Source: Gammaproteobacteria bacterium (GTDB lineage: Bacteria; Pseudomonadota; Gammaproteobacteria; Ga0077536). Taken from it: a DNA stretch of 64,000 nt. Of the stretch, positions 25,119 to 34,490 are shown in pieces. Position numbers and translations under genes: made by a program. The DNA lies in NCBI GenBank assembly GCA_024234975.1, contig JACKNH010000022.1:1-64000 (forward strand), in the 5' to 3' direction. How positions within the stretch are numbered: the stretch's first letter is position 1; each line of letters opens with the position of its first letter. A model generated the notes under the pieces. The model saw nothing but the letters and a program-made list of their open reading frames with translations. It was not told the DNA's origin and did no database searches.

Positions 25119-26131
25119 GCCGGCATTTCCGCGCCTGCAGGCGACGTTGCAGGCAAACGCGACAGGCGGACAGCTTCATTCACCGCAGCGCGCAGGCTGC
25201 CGCCGTCGGCGCGTCCGCTGCCGGCGAGATCCAGCGCGGTGCCATGGTCCACCGAAGTGCGCGTCACCGGCAATCCCAGGGTCACATTGACCGCATGCCC
25301 GAAGCCGCGGGCTTTCAGTACGGGAAGGCCCTGATCGTGATACATGGCGACCACGACGTCCGCCTGGCGCAATTGCGCAGGTGTGAATGCCGTATCAGCG
25401 GGGACCGGGCCAATGATATGCATCCCGCGCGCGCGCAGGGCTGCCAGCGCCGGGTTGATGATCGATAGTTCTTCGATGCCGAGTTTGCCGGATTCACCCG
25501 CATGCGGGTTGAGCCCGCAAACCAAGATGCGCGGCGGATTCAACCCGTATTGCTGTGACATCGCCCGATGCACGATTTCAACGGTCAGAATAATCAAGTC
25601 CTGGTCGATTGCCGTCGGTACATCAGCCAGCGGCAGGTGCGTCGTCACCAGCGCGACCCGCAACTCGCCATCGGTCAGCATCATCACCGGATGGTGACCG
25701 CCGCTTTTCCCGGCGAGGTATTCGGTATGGCCGGTAAACGGAATTCCCGCATCATTGATGATGCTCTTCTGTACCGGGCCAGTGACCATGGCGGAAAACT
25801 CGCCGGCAAGGCAGCCGGCAAGTGCGCGGTCCAGACATTGCAGCACGTAGGGTGCATTGGAAACGTCGAGCGTACCGGGGATACAGGGCCGGTTGAGCCC
25901 CACCGGAAGCACGCACAGCGCGTCGGGGGCGAGGTTGGTGAAGTCAAAGTCCGGCGTGTAAGGCTGTAGCGTGAGCGCAACGCCCAGACAGTGCGCGCGG
26001 GACTGCAGCAGGTCAGGATCTGCACACACGACGAGATCAGCGCCGGTAGAAGCGCCGGTGAGTTGCAGGACGAGGTCAGGACCAATGCCAGCAGGTTCAC
26101 CCGGCGTGATGGCCAGGCGGGGCTTGTTCAT
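25115..26131 (-). CDS. pdxA: 4-hydroxythreonine-4-phosphate dehydrogenase
   Basis: PdxA oxidises 4-phosphohydroxy-L-threonine with NAD in pyridoxal 5'-phosphate synthesis. The 338-residue product begins MNKPRLAITPGEPAGIGPDL at ATG 26131, the family start; the frame is open upstream but overlaps surA. Metal-binding histidines occur in FTGHTEYLAG and MYHDQGLP. It is 4 bp downstream of surA and overlaps rsmA by 4 bp. Confidence 0.95.
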   Translation of the reverse strand: MNKPRLAITPGEPAGIGPDLVLQLTGASTGADLVVCADPDLLQSRAHCLGVALTLQPYTPDFDFTNLAPDALCVLPVGLNRPCIPGTLDVSNAPYVLQCLDRALAGCLAGEFSAMVTGPVQKSIINDAGIPFTGHTEYLAGKSGGHHPVMMLTDGELRVALVTTHLPLADVPTAIDQDLIILTVEIVHRAMSQQYGLNPPRILVCGLNPHAGESGKLGIEELSIINPALAALRARGMHIIGPVPADTAFTPAQLRQADVVVAMYHDQGLPVLKARGFGHAVNVTLGLPVTRTSVDHGTALDLAGSGRADGGSLRAAVNEAVRLSRLPATSPAGAEMPA

Positions 26132-26135
26132 GCGT

Positions 26136-27506
26136 TCAGTCGCCGACCAGGCGCAGTTCGACGTAGGCCTCGTCACGCAATTCGCGCAACCAGGTCTGGT
26201 ATTCCTCTTGCGTTTTACGCTGACGGATGGCGTCACGCGCCTTGGCGCGCCGCACAGCCTCCGTGCCGTCGTAAGAGCGGCGATCAACCACTTGCAGAAT
26301 ATGCCAGCCGAATTCGGATTCAAACGGCCGGCTGATTGCGCCGGTGGGGGTGTTTTCCATCACTTCCTCGAACTCCGGCACCATCTGGCCAGGGCTGACC
26401 CATCCCAGGTCACCGCCCTGCAATGCGGATGCGGTGTCATCGGAATTGGTGCGCGCAAGCTCGGGGAAATCAGCGCCACCGGCCAACCGCAGCCGCAGCT
26501 GATCCAGGCGGATCCGTGCGTCCTGTTCGGTGACCAGCTCGTTGGTTTTGATCAGGATGTGGCGGGTGAGGGTCTGCGGCACCATCACCTGCTCACCGGC
26601 GCGCTTGTCAGTCAGTTTGACGATGTGGAACCCGCTGCCGCTGGTGATGACATCGCTGACGCCGCCGACATCCAGTGAATAAATCGCTTCAGTGAACAAG
26701 GTCGGCAAAGCGTCGGCCTTGCGCCAGCCAAGATCGCCACCTTGTTGCGCCTGACCGTCGCTGGAGTTCTGTCGCGCGATCTCGGCGAAATCCGCACCTT
26801 CGCTCAACTGTGCCTGCAGTTGCGCAGCGCGTGACCGGGCGCGTTCAATGGCTGCTTCCGAGTCGTCTTCCGGTGCGATGAGTATGTGCGACAGCCGGTA
26901 TTCGTAATCCGACTCGCCTTGATAGACCTGGTTTGCGAGGTAGTTGTCGACTTCCTTCTCGGTCACCCGCGCGCGGTTCATCATTTCCCGCTGCTGCACC
27001 TGGGTGATCATGATCTCGTGCCGGATGTCCTCGCGGTAGGTACCAAAGTCGTAACCTTCCTGTTCGAGAATCTGCCGGAATTGCGTTGGATTGATGTTGT
27101 TCTGGGCGGCGATATCGGCAATTGCGCGATCCAGCATGCGGTCATCGATTTCCAGGCCCATACGATCAGCAAGCTGCAACTGGATCTTCTGGATGATCAG
27201 GCGCTCCATCAGCTGCCGCTCCAGCACCGAAGTGGGTGGTACCGGCTGGTTCTGCTGACGCAATTGACTGCGAACGCGCTCCATCTGCGAGTCGAGCTCG
27301 CTCTGCAGGATGATGTCGTCGTCAACCACCGCGATGATGCGGTCCAGTTCGATGGCACGGGCAGGGCCGATGACTGAAGCAAACAGCGTCAACGCGGCGG
27401 CCACCACCAGCATTGCGGGGGGCCCGCGGCGACGACGGTTCACAGCTTTGAAGTTGAAATCGCTCACGCCAGGTAAGATCAGGAAACCGCTTGAAAGTTC
27501 GCGCAT
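26136..27506 (-). CDS. surA: Periplasmic chaperone / peptidyl-prolyl isomerase SurA
   Basis: SurA escorts unfolded outer-membrane proteins to the Bam complex. The protein has a signal peptide ending near VIGPARA, an N-terminal chaperone domain (IAVVDDDIILQSELD), two parvulin domains (YRLSHILIAPE...GFHIVKLTD and TRHILIKTNE...GWHILQVVD), and a C-terminal helix (TWLRELRDEAYVELRL). The start is uncertain: ATG 27506 gives 456 residues and a long n-region, while GTG codons just before VNRRRRG would give a more normal signal peptide. It lies between lptD and pdxA, as in E. coli. Confidence 0.95.
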   Translation of the reverse strand: MRELSSGFLILPGVSDFNFKAVNRRRRGPPAMLVVAAALTLFASVIGPARAIELDRIIAVVDDDIILQSELDSQMERVRSQLRQQNQPVPPTSVLERQLMERLIIQKIQLQLADRMGLEIDDRMLDRAIADIAAQNNINPTQFRQILEQEGYDFGTYREDIRHEIMITQVQQREMMNRARVTEKEVDNYLANQVYQGESDYEYRLSHILIAPEDDSEAAIERARSRAAQLQAQLSEGADFAEIARQNSSDGQAQQGGDLGWRKADALPTLFTEAIYSLDVGGVSDVITSGSGFHIVKLTDKRAGEQVMVPQTLTRHILIKTNELVTEQDARIRLDQLRLRLAGGADFPELARTNSDDTASALQGGDLGWVSPGQMVPEFEEVMENTPTGAISRPFESEFGWHILQVVDRRSYDGTEAVRRAKARDAIRQRKTQEEYQTWLRELRDEAYVELRLVGD

Positions 27507-27593
27507 TTTACCGGCGACCCGGCGGAAAAACCACCGCCCGGGGAACGTGCCTGTCAGGCGGCGCCGAACTGTGGCCCGGCGGGCTGCTCGGGG

Positions 27594-29867
27594 TCAGAAA
27601 TCCGGCTCGTAGCCCGGAATACTCTGGCGCAGGAAGCTGGTGGCCGCCCGGCCTATGCCCGCCAGACCCTTGAGCTCCAGCTGAACGAAGATGGCGTTGT
27701 CGTAATCGCCTTCGATATTGCGCAGGAAGCGGCGGGCGACGACCTTGGTGCTCCAGCAGCAACTGTCGATTTCGACCCCGGCAACCGATTCCAGCAGGCG
27801 GCTCTGAGGTATGGAGTAGTTCCAACGGCCAAGCAGATGGATGCGGTCGCCAATTGGCCAGCGGAGCGAAACATCTGTCTGTTCGATGTCCTCGGGCACT
27901 CGGGTGACGGCGCGCCGCAGGCGGTAGCCTACATTCAGGACCTTCCCGGGACCAGGTTGGTAGCGCACTGAAAACGCCGCTTTCTGGAACTGGGTTTCAT
28001 TCGGGTCCCATTGCACCGTTGCGCGCGCCGACCAGACTTCGTTCAGCCGTCCGGCCACTTCACCTATGACTTCTGAAGTTGCGTCGGTTTCGGCCGGATA
28101 GCCGGGCAGGGTGACGGTGCGATCACGAAAATAAAACACCTGTGCGAGGCTGGCGCGTAAATGTTCGATGCCTGAATCCACGCCGACGATGCGGCTGGTT
28201 AACGCCATGGTCACCTGATTGGCGTCACCGAGGCGGTCACCACCGGCGTAGCGATTGTTGTAGAACAGTGATTGAAACGATATGTCGTAGATGCCGGTAT
28301 CAAAAATCGGCAGGTCGTCCTGATTGGCGTGCGGAACGAACAGGTAGTAAATCCGCGGTTCCAACGTCTGGAGCAGGTTCCGGCCCCCAAACTTCGTCGT
28401 CCGCTCAAGAAACAATCCACTATCGACGGACAGGATCGGCAGCGTTCGACTCAGCGATGTCGGATCACCGGGCGTGGTATTGCTCAACTGATACTGTGTA
28501 TGGCGGAGTTCCAATTTGGGGTTCAAGTAGGCCCCGGCCGTGCGGTAGTTCCACTGTACAAAAGGCCGCAGTTCCAACCTGCCACCGGTCAGACTGTCGG
28601 AGCGATGGAAGTAGTTGCCATCAAAGTTCATGCCCAGATACAACTGCTTGAATCTGTAAGGGCTCAGTCCGACGTAGATATACGGCAACCTCATATAGGG
28701 GCGATTGCTCGAAAGAATACTGCGATCGACTGTCTGGTAGCCCTGTATCAGAGATTGGAAATAGAACTTGGTGGCGTTATAGCGGACGTCAACGGTACGC
28801 TCGAGAAAGCGCACGCTGGTCGCGCTCAAGCTGCGACCAAAGTCCTCGAAGTAGCTGGAATCTGAAACCCCTTGCAGCAGGATCTTGCTGTAGCCGCGAT
28901 AGTTCTTGAAATAGCCCTCATGATTGATTGCGCCAAACGCGCGCGTTCGGTCCAGTACCGAATCCGATGGCAGGACTTCCGCTTCCACCTGCCCATGAAA
29001 GGTGGTGCCGAGGTAACGATACTCGCCGGACATCATGTAGCCGCGATCAAGTACCAGACGCGGCGTGAACGTGGCGTCCTGGTTGGGCGCAATGTTCCAG
29101 TAGTAAGGCAGCTGCAGGTCGAGGCCGGTGTCGCCGCTTGAGCCCACCGAAGGTACCAGGAACCCGGACTTGCGCTCATCATTCAACGGAAACGACAGGT
29201 ACGGGAAATACAGCAGCGGAATACCGTGAGATTTGATCAGGACATTGGTGGCATTGCCGCGATCAGATTCATGATCGAGCGTGACGTTGCGCGCGCTGAT
29301 CATCCACGACGGGTCGTCGCCAGGACAGGTGGTGTAATTGACCCGGGACATCCGGGTTTTGTCGGCGGCGGCGTCATTTCGCAGTGAGCGGGCGTGGCCA
29401 TGGCCACGCCGATCCAGCAGATAGTATTCGCCGGCTTCCAGCCTGGCGAATTCGGTATCGATGTTGTATTCGCCCTGCTCGCCACGCCATAACAGCTGGT
29501 CGGCCCACAGTTCGACGTTGCCTTGAATCTCCAGCAGCGAACTTTCATCGGTATAGCGAACGGTGTCGGCGCGCAGCGCGAGATCATCACGGGTGATGAC
29601 AACGCCGCCATTGAACTCCGATACGCCGCCGTCGACGAGGTCAGCGGAGTCGGCGTGAAGTTCCAGGGTGCCGGGCTCGAAATCGATGCGCGTAGGTAGC
29701 GGGCGCTCGGCAACCTGCGTCTCAACCGGGCAGAAATCCCAGCGGTTCAATAACGCATCCGCTGCCTGTGCGTCGGGCGGCATGGAAATGGCGACGAGCG
29801 GAAGCAACCCCAGTGCCAGGCGGCGTTTGAATCTTGTATTTCCAAGAGCAACCGGACGATCACGCAT
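27594..29867 (-). CDS. lptD: LPS assembly outer-membrane protein LptD
   Basis: LptD is the barrel of the LptDE translocon that places lipopolysaccharide in the outer leaflet. The 757-residue product starts at ATG 29867, whose ATGCGTGA overlaps the stop of the upstream gene. It has a signal peptide (ending DAQA), a jellyroll N-domain (FEPGTLELHADSADL...LEIQGNVEL), and a large beta-barrel. The four cysteines needed for the interdomain disulfides are present: one in DFCPVE, one in TTCPGD, and the adjacent pair in DSCCW. It heads surA-pdxA-rsmA. Confidence 0.96.
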   Translation of the reverse strand: MRDRPVALGNTRFKRRLALGLLPLVAISMPPDAQAADALLNRWDFCPVETQVAERPLPTRIDFEPGTLELHADSADLVDGGVSEFNGGVVITRDDLALRADTVRYTDESSLLEIQGNVELWADQLLWRGEQGEYNIDTEFARLEAGEYYLLDRRGHGHARSLRNDAAADKTRMSRVNYTTCPGDDPSWMISARNVTLDHESDRGNATNVLIKSHGIPLLYFPYLSFPLNDERKSGFLVPSVGSSGDTGLDLQLPYYWNIAPNQDATFTPRLVLDRGYMMSGEYRYLGTTFHGQVEAEVLPSDSVLDRTRAFGAINHEGYFKNYRGYSKILLQGVSDSSYFEDFGRSLSATSVRFLERTVDVRYNATKFYFQSLIQGYQTVDRSILSSNRPYMRLPYIYVGLSPYRFKQLYLGMNFDGNYFHRSDSLTGGRLELRPFVQWNYRTAGAYLNPKLELRHTQYQLSNTTPGDPTSLSRTLPILSVDSGLFLERTTKFGGRNLLQTLEPRIYYLFVPHANQDDLPIFDTGIYDISFQSLFYNNRYAGGDRLGDANQVTMALTSRIVGVDSGIEHLRASLAQVFYFRDRTVTLPGYPAETDATSEVIGEVAGRLNEVWSARATVQWDPNETQFQKAAFSVRYQPGPGKVLNVGYRLRRAVTRVPEDIEQTDVSLRWPIGDRIHLLGRWNYSIPQSRLLESVAGVEIDSCCWSTKVVARRFLRNIEGDYDNAIFVQLELKGLAGIGRAATSFLRQSIPGYEPDF

Positions 29868-30465
29868 TCGGATCGCGTCCCTTCTCAATCATCGTCCTGC
29901 ACATTGCCAGTCGCTGGATTGCCCCATCGATCGATAGCAGTTCCACGCGGGCGGCGGTTGCCAACGGCAGCAGTTCCGCCAGCCGCCAACTCAACCACAC
30001 GGCATCATCAAAATCGGTGTGTTGCCACGGACTCTGCCCGGCGCGCCGGGCCACTTCACGTACCGCGCCCGCCAGATCATCGAAACCGTCCGGCACAGGC
30101 GTCGCGTCTTCTTCAGGCAGCCATTCTACCGATCCCACGAGCAGATTGTCCGCACGCTGTTCACGGCCAATCACTTTGAATCGGCGAGTGCCGTGAGCCA
30201 CGATGGCGAGCAGGCCGGCGGACGTGTTGGAAAAGTCGATGATGCGCGCCAGGGTGCCATATTGGTAGACCTCGGACGCAACGCCCACTTCAGCACCTGA
30301 CTTGATACCAACGACGCCGAAGCCGCACGGTTGACGCATGCAGGTGCGGACCATGTCGACATAACGGGGCTCGAAGATCTGCAGCGGCAGCAGCCCGTCC
30401 GGGAACAACACGGTATGCAGCGGAAACAGCGGTATCAAACCTGCCGCTTCATCAAAGGCGTTCAT
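29860..30465 (-). CDS. LON peptidase substrate-binding-domain protein
   Basis: The 201-residue protein resembles the N-terminal domain of Lon (LIPLFPLHTVLFPDGLLPLQIFE, ending in a helical segment) without any ATPase or protease domain. Such stand-alone proteins are widespread in proteobacteria; their function is not well defined but may involve substrate recognition. It is tightly packed: ATGA overlap with mpl upstream and an 8-bp overlap with lptD downstream, which makes it part of the envelope operon. Confidence 0.9.
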   Translation of the reverse strand: MNAFDEAAGLIPLFPLHTVLFPDGLLPLQIFEPRYVDMVRTCMRQPCGFGVVGIKSGAEVGVASEVYQYGTLARIIDFSNTSAGLLAIVAHGTRRFKVIGREQRADNLLVGSVEWLPEEDATPVPDGFDDLAGAVREVARRAGQSPWQHTDFDDAVWLSWRLAELLPLATAARVELLSIDGAIQRLAMCRTMIEKGRDPNA

Positions 30466-31832
30466 GGCGGCATCCCCTGGCCCAGTAAAGCAGTGATTCT
30501 CGCGTGGATGCCGCCGAAGCCACCATTACTCATGATGACAATGTGGTCGCCCGGCCGCAGCACCTGCGGCAACGCTGCGACGATCTGCTCCGGAGAACTG
30601 AATACCTGCCGGCGGCTGCCCATGCTTGCTGTCGCCGCGACGAGATCCCAGGCAAGGTCGTCAGGTTCGAGCAACAGGGAAATATCGGCATCGGCCAGCG
30701 CAGCGGCGATCTGGTCGGCATGTACACCCTGGCGCATGGTGTTCGAGCGCGGCTCGAGTATCGCGACAATGCGCGCATTGCCGATTCGTGCGCGCAATGC
30801 AGCCAACGTCACCTCTATGGCTGTGGGGTGGTGGGCGAAGTCATCGTACAACGTATAGGATTCATCCGCGTAAAGCGTTTCCAGGCGTCGCTTGGGCGCC
30901 GCAAAGTAAGCCATGGCTTGTGCGCAGGCCGCAACCGGCGCACCGGCGTGTACAGCGGCTGCAATGGCTGCCACGGCGTTGTTCGCGTTGTGTTCCCCGA
31001 ATGCTGACGAAGTGACTTCTCCTGCAGGAGTACCTGCGCGGAATAGCGTAAATCTGCTGCAATCGGCGGAGAGACTTTCGCTGTGCCACGTCGCCCCGGG
31101 TTCCGGTCCGAAGGTCTCACAAGGCGTCCAGCAGCCGCGGGCCAGTACCCGCGCCAACGCGGGGTCGTCATGGCGCGCGACGACCATGCCACTGGCGGGA
31201 ATCGTGCGGACCAGATGGTGGAACTGGGTTTCGATCGCTGCCAGATCGGGAAATATGTCGGCGTGGTCAAATTCCAGGTTGTTCAGAATCGCGATGCGCG
31301 GCCGGTAGTGGACGAACTTGGAACGCTTGTCGAAAAACGCAGTGTCGTATTCGTCGGCTTCGATCACAAACGGTGTTCCCTCACCGAGGCGGGCGGAAAC
31401 GCCGAAATTGCCGGGGACACCCCCGATCAGAAACCCTGGCGCAAGTCCGGCAGCCTCCAGCAGCCAGGCGACCATGCTGGCGGTCGTGGTCTTGCCATGC
31501 GTGCCGGCGACGGCGATGACGTGACGGCCATTGAGCACGTGCTCTGCCAGCCAGGCCGGGCCGGAGGTGTAGCGCAGGCCTTCGTCCAGCACGAACTCAA
31601 CGCTGGGATTGCCGCGCGACAAGGCGTTGCCGATGACAACGACCTCAGCCTGCTGCAGTTCGTCGCAAACTTCATAACCTTCGACCAACGGGATCCCCAG
31701 CGCTTCGAGCTGGGTACTCATGGGCGGGTAGACATTGGCGTCGGCGCCGGTGACCTCATGGCCGCGCGCCAGCGCAAGCCGTGCGATGCCACCCATGAAC
31801 GTGCCGCAGATGCCGAGGATATGTATTCTCAT
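30462..31832 (-). CDS. mpl: UDP-MurNAc:L-Ala-gamma-D-Glu-meso-DAP ligase
   Basis: Mpl attaches recycled murein tripeptide to UDP-N-acetylmuramic acid, bypassing de novo stem synthesis. The 456-residue protein opens with the MurC-like ILGICGTFMGGIA nucleotide-binding turn, has the ATP loop AGTHGKTTTASMV, the ligase motif EADEYDTAFFDKRSKF, and LNNLEFDHADIF, all typical of Mpl rather than MurC. It overlaps the LON-domain gene by 4 bp. Confidence 0.95.
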   Translation of the reverse strand: MRIHILGICGTFMGGIARLALARGHEVTGADANVYPPMSTQLEALGIPLVEGYEVCDELQQAEVVVIGNALSRGNPSVEFVLDEGLRYTSGPAWLAEHVLNGRHVIAVAGTHGKTTTASMVAWLLEAAGLAPGFLIGGVPGNFGVSARLGEGTPFVIEADEYDTAFFDKRSKFVHYRPRIAILNNLEFDHADIFPDLAAIETQFHHLVRTIPASGMVVARHDDPALARVLARGCWTPCETFGPEPGATWHSESLSADCSRFTLFRAGTPAGEVTSSAFGEHNANNAVAAIAAAVHAGAPVAACAQAMAYFAAPKRRLETLYADESYTLYDDFAHHPTAIEVTLAALRARIGNARIVAILEPRSNTMRQGVHADQIAAALADADISLLLEPDDLAWDLVAATASMGSRRQVFSSPEQIVAALPQVLRPGDHIVIMSNGGFGGIHARITALLGQGMPP

Positions 31833-31904
31833 CGGAAGCGCGATGACGCCGTGTTCGAGAGCCTGTGTTGAATCGAAATCGAAAACAAAGGGTCAGCCGC
31901 CGAC

Positions 31905-33149
31905 TTATCCGGCCTTGGCGACCCCGTAGTGACTGGTCACGTAGTCATCGAGTATCTGTTTGAAATCTCCGGCGATGTCGTCGCCGCGCAGCGTCGTGAA
32001 TCGTTCGCCATCAACAAATACCGGCGCCACGGGCGCTTCGCCCGTACCCGGCAGGCTGATGCCGATGTTGGCGTGTTTGCTTTCACCCGGGCCGTTGACC
32101 ACGCAACCCATCACTGCCAGCGACATGTTTTCCACGCCGGGATACAGCTGCCGCCACTGCGGCATTTTCGTCCGCACGTAGGTCTGGATATCGTTGGCCA
32201 GATGCTGGAACACGGTACTGGTCGTGCGTCCGCATCCCGGACAGGCGGTGACCAGCGGCGTGAACGAACGCAGACCCATGGTCTGCAACATCTCCTGGGC
32301 GACAATGACCTCCTGCGTGCGCGCGCCGCCCGGCGGGGGCGTCAGCGAGACGCGGATGGTGTCGCCGATACCGTTCTGCATGAGGTAGCCCATGCCGGCA
32401 GTGGAGGCCACGATGCCTTTGGAGCCCATGCCAGCCTCCGTCAGCCCGAGGTGCAAGGCATATTCGCAGCGCGCGGCCAGCGCGGAATAAACCGCGATCA
32501 AATCCTGCACGTCGCTGACCTTGCACGACAGTACGATCCGGTCACGGTTCAGGCCGATTTCCTCGGCCTTGGCAGCACTCGCCAGGGCGGACTGGATCAA
32601 CGCTTCGCGCGTCACCTCCCGGACCGATTTGGGTTCTGCGAGCTTGCCGTTTTCATCCATGAGATGGGCGATCATCGCCTGGTCGAGACTGCCCCAGTTG
32701 ACGCCGATACGGACCGGCCGGTTGTACTCGATTGCGGTCTCGATCATGGTCGCGAACTGGCCATCCTTCTTGCGTCCGAACCCGACATTTCCCGGGTTGA
32801 TGCGGTACTTGGCCAGGCCTTGCGCACAGTCGCGATACTTGGTCAGCAGCGTATGACCGTTGTAGTGAAAGTCACCGATCAACGGCACCGCGCAACCGCG
32901 TTGGTCCAGCAAGTCGCGGATTTTGCCCACCGCCGCGGCCGCGGCTTCCGTGTTGACCGTGATCCGGACCAGCTCGGAGCCTGCTTCCGCCAGTTCCTGT
33001 ACCTGCCGCGCGGTGCCTTGCGCATCGGCGGTATCGGTATTGGTCATGGATTGGACGACGATCGGGTTGTCGCCACCAATGACGACTTCATTGACCCGGA
33101 CCGGTACGCTGGCGCGACGGCTGTAAGGATTCAAGGTGACAACTTCCAA
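31905..33149 (-). CDS. ispG: 4-hydroxy-3-methylbut-2-en-1-yl diphosphate synthase (flavodoxin/ferredoxin)
   Basis: IspG (GcpE) converts methylerythritol cyclodiphosphate to HMBPP, the penultimate step of the MEP isoprenoid pathway, using a [4Fe-4S] cluster. The cluster ligands are in TACPGCGRTT and MGCVVNGPGES. At 414 residues it is longer than the E. coli enzyme (372), and the CPGCGRTTSTVFQ sequence is the form common in beta- and some gammaproteobacteria. No ATG or GTG fits the start; TTG 33149 gives the family N-terminus although its ribosome-binding site is poor. Confidence 0.94.
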   Translation of the reverse strand: MEVVTLNPYSRRASVPVRVNEVVIGGDNPIVVQSMTNTDTADAQGTARQVQELAEAGSELVRITVNTEAAAAAVGKIRDLLDQRGCAVPLIGDFHYNGHTLLTKYRDCAQGLAKYRINPGNVGFGRKKDGQFATMIETAIEYNRPVRIGVNWGSLDQAMIAHLMDENGKLAEPKSVREVTREALIQSALASAAKAEEIGLNRDRIVLSCKVSDVQDLIAVYSALAARCEYALHLGLTEAGMGSKGIVASTAGMGYLMQNGIGDTIRVSLTPPPGGARTQEVIVAQEMLQTMGLRSFTPLVTACPGCGRTTSTVFQHLANDIQTYVRTKMPQWRQLYPGVENMSLAVMGCVVNGPGESKHANIGISLPGTGEAPVAPVFVDGERFTTLRGDDIAGDFKQILDDYVTSHYGVAKAG

Positions 33150-33249
33150 AAAGTACGATGCGGGATTGCGGCGGGGAGTCTAACGCGAGCGAAGGGCCAA
33201 GAAAACCGGCGCCGACATCACGCGCAAACGGACGAAGTTACGCCAATAA

Positions 33250-33430
33250 GTCTCAGTTCCGACATTCCAATGGTCGATCGACCGAAGTGTTGTGAAATGT
33301 CTCCCTGACTTGCGCGAAGGAGAGGCCTAAGCTCCGTGCCCTGTGTCAGCTTTGCCGAGAGAGTTGACATCTGCTACCCGGCGGTCAAATTTCCTCCCCC
33401 TGCTTTGGAACTGGCCGCCGGGTTTTTTTT
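33250..33430 (+). ncRNA. Candidate small RNA of unknown family
   Basis: Upstream of the terminator at 33377-33430 lies a stem TGTCAGCT / AGTTGACA (33343-33370) and a weaker CTCC / GGAG pairing (33301-33322). There is no promoter match I can defend and no family I recognise, so the 5' end is a guess. Confidence 0.3.
33377..33430 (+). terminator. Rho-independent terminator, plus strand
   Basis: CCCGGCGG (33377-33384) pairs with CCGCCGGG (33415-33422) across a 30-base loop, directly followed by eight T. A second perfect 9-bp hairpin CTCCACCGG / CCGGTGGAG follows at 33431-33462. Confidence 0.65.
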
Positions 33431-33473
33431 CTCCACCGGCAGCAGCACGCATACCGGTGGAGAGGCAGTTCAA

Positions 33474-34160
33474 TCAGTTCAGGCGTTCCAGCCGGTAGCC
33501 ATGCTGATAGATAGAAGAGAGTTTCCAACCGGTTTCCGGTTGCAGCGCCAGTTTGGTGCGGATTCGGCTGACATGGGTATCGACTGTCCGCGTATTGATG
33601 TCAGGGTTGCGACCCCAGACGCTTTCCAGAATATGTCCGCGTGACAGGACGCGGCCCATGTTACGGAACAGGAACACGATGAGTTCGTATTCCTTCTGCG
33701 TGACATCCACCCGCTCGCCACCTCGTTTGACTTCGTGGCGGTTCAAATCGATCGAGTAGGGTTCAAAATCCATCGTTGGTTCGGTGTCATCCACGGTGGC
33801 GGCGCGGCGACCGACGGCGGCGATACGGGCCAGCAATTCGCGTTGCTTGGCGGGCTTGACGATGTAGTCGTCGGCGCCCAGTTCCAGCCCTTTTACGATG
33901 TCTTCTTCCTGGTCCTTGGCGGTGACGAACACCACCGGGATGCGCCAGTCAAAGTTATCGCGGACCCAGGCCAGCACTTCCACGCCGGTCATTTCCGGCA
34001 GGACCCAGTCCAGAATGAGCAGGTCGAAACTTTCGCGCTTGATGGCGCGGATGAAGGTACGGCTGGCTGAATAGGCTTCGCAGGTGTGGCCCGCATTCTT
34101 CAGCCATTCCACGAACAGCGTAGCCTGATCGATGTCGTCCTCGAGCAGCGCGATTCTCAC
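33474..34160 (-). CDS. OmpR-family response regulator (orphan)
   Basis: The 228-residue protein has a receiver domain (1-120) with acidic pocket LLEDD, phosphoacceptor Asp in LLILDWVLPEMTG, and switch Lys in FVTAKDQ. A winged-helix DNA-binding domain (about 130-225) contains VTQKEYELIVFLFRN, GHILESVWGRNPDINTRTVDTHVSRIRTKL. No histidine kinase gene adjoins it, so the partner and stimulus are unknown. It is a single gene with a long spacer upstream. Confidence 0.9.
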   Translation of the reverse strand: MRIALLEDDIDQATLFVEWLKNAGHTCEAYSASRTFIRAIKRESFDLLILDWVLPEMTGVEVLAWVRDNFDWRIPVVFVTAKDQEEDIVKGLELGADDYIVKPAKQRELLARIAAVGRRAATVDDTEPTMDFEPYSIDLNRHEVKRGGERVDVTQKEYELIVFLFRNMGRVLSRGHILESVWGRNPDINTRTVDTHVSRIRTKLALQPETGWKLSSIYQHGYRLERLN

Positions 34161-34490
34161 GATATATCTCCTCGTAGTGCGTTTGCAGCATGCTGCATCC
34201 CGCAGCCTTCAAACGGCGTCAGCCGTTCTCATTCAATCCACATCGGCGCACGCAAGTATAATGTATGCCGCTGTTGGCGTCCGGGCGGGCGCCACAGCGC
34301 GACGGCGAGCGTTAATCGCGCTGTCGTGTCTGAAACCGGCACCATCTTCCCCTGGTGTCCCTTGCGGGATGTTTCAGATATCGGCGGTCAATATCAAAGA
34401 TTTAACAATGCCCCGGCCCTGGGTGGAGAACATCAGTGCGGGCACGAGGTGTGAACCAGGCCCGCTGGCGGCGGAAAGGTGGCCCGAACG
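34161..34490. other. Divergent intergenic region with structured msrB leader
   Basis: 330 bp between the response regulator and msrB. It has a perfect TATAAT at 34257-34262 on the plus strand. The probable msrB leader then contains a 9-bp stem ACAGCGCGA / TCGCGCTGT (about 34293-34324) and an 8-bp stem TCTGAAAC / GTTTCAGA (about 34328-34380). I recognise no known riboswitch. Confidence 0.45.
34257..34262 (+). promoter_or_regulatory. Candidate -10 element for msrB
   Basis: Perfect TATAAT; the best -35 candidate TTCAAT at 34232-34237 is 19 bp away. Transcription from here would give a leader of about 220 nt. Confidence 0.4.

Larger units (their letters stand above)
33150..33473. other. Intergenic region with a strong plus-strand terminator and possible small RNA
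   Basis: 324 bp between ispG and the response regulator gene, both on the minus strand. No protein gene is visible. The plus strand carries hairpins ending in a U-rich terminator at 33377-33430, although no plus-strand gene lies upstream, which suggests an unannotated RNA. Confidence 0.5.

Noticed and set aside
31929..33308. 459-codon plus-strand frame opposite ispG
   Set aside because: Antisense shadow of a conserved enzyme gene with its iron-sulfur motifs intact.
33431..33462. Terminator for the response regulator gene
   Set aside because: The 9-bp hairpin is followed by A, not T, on the minus strand, so it does not work as an intrinsic terminator in that direction.
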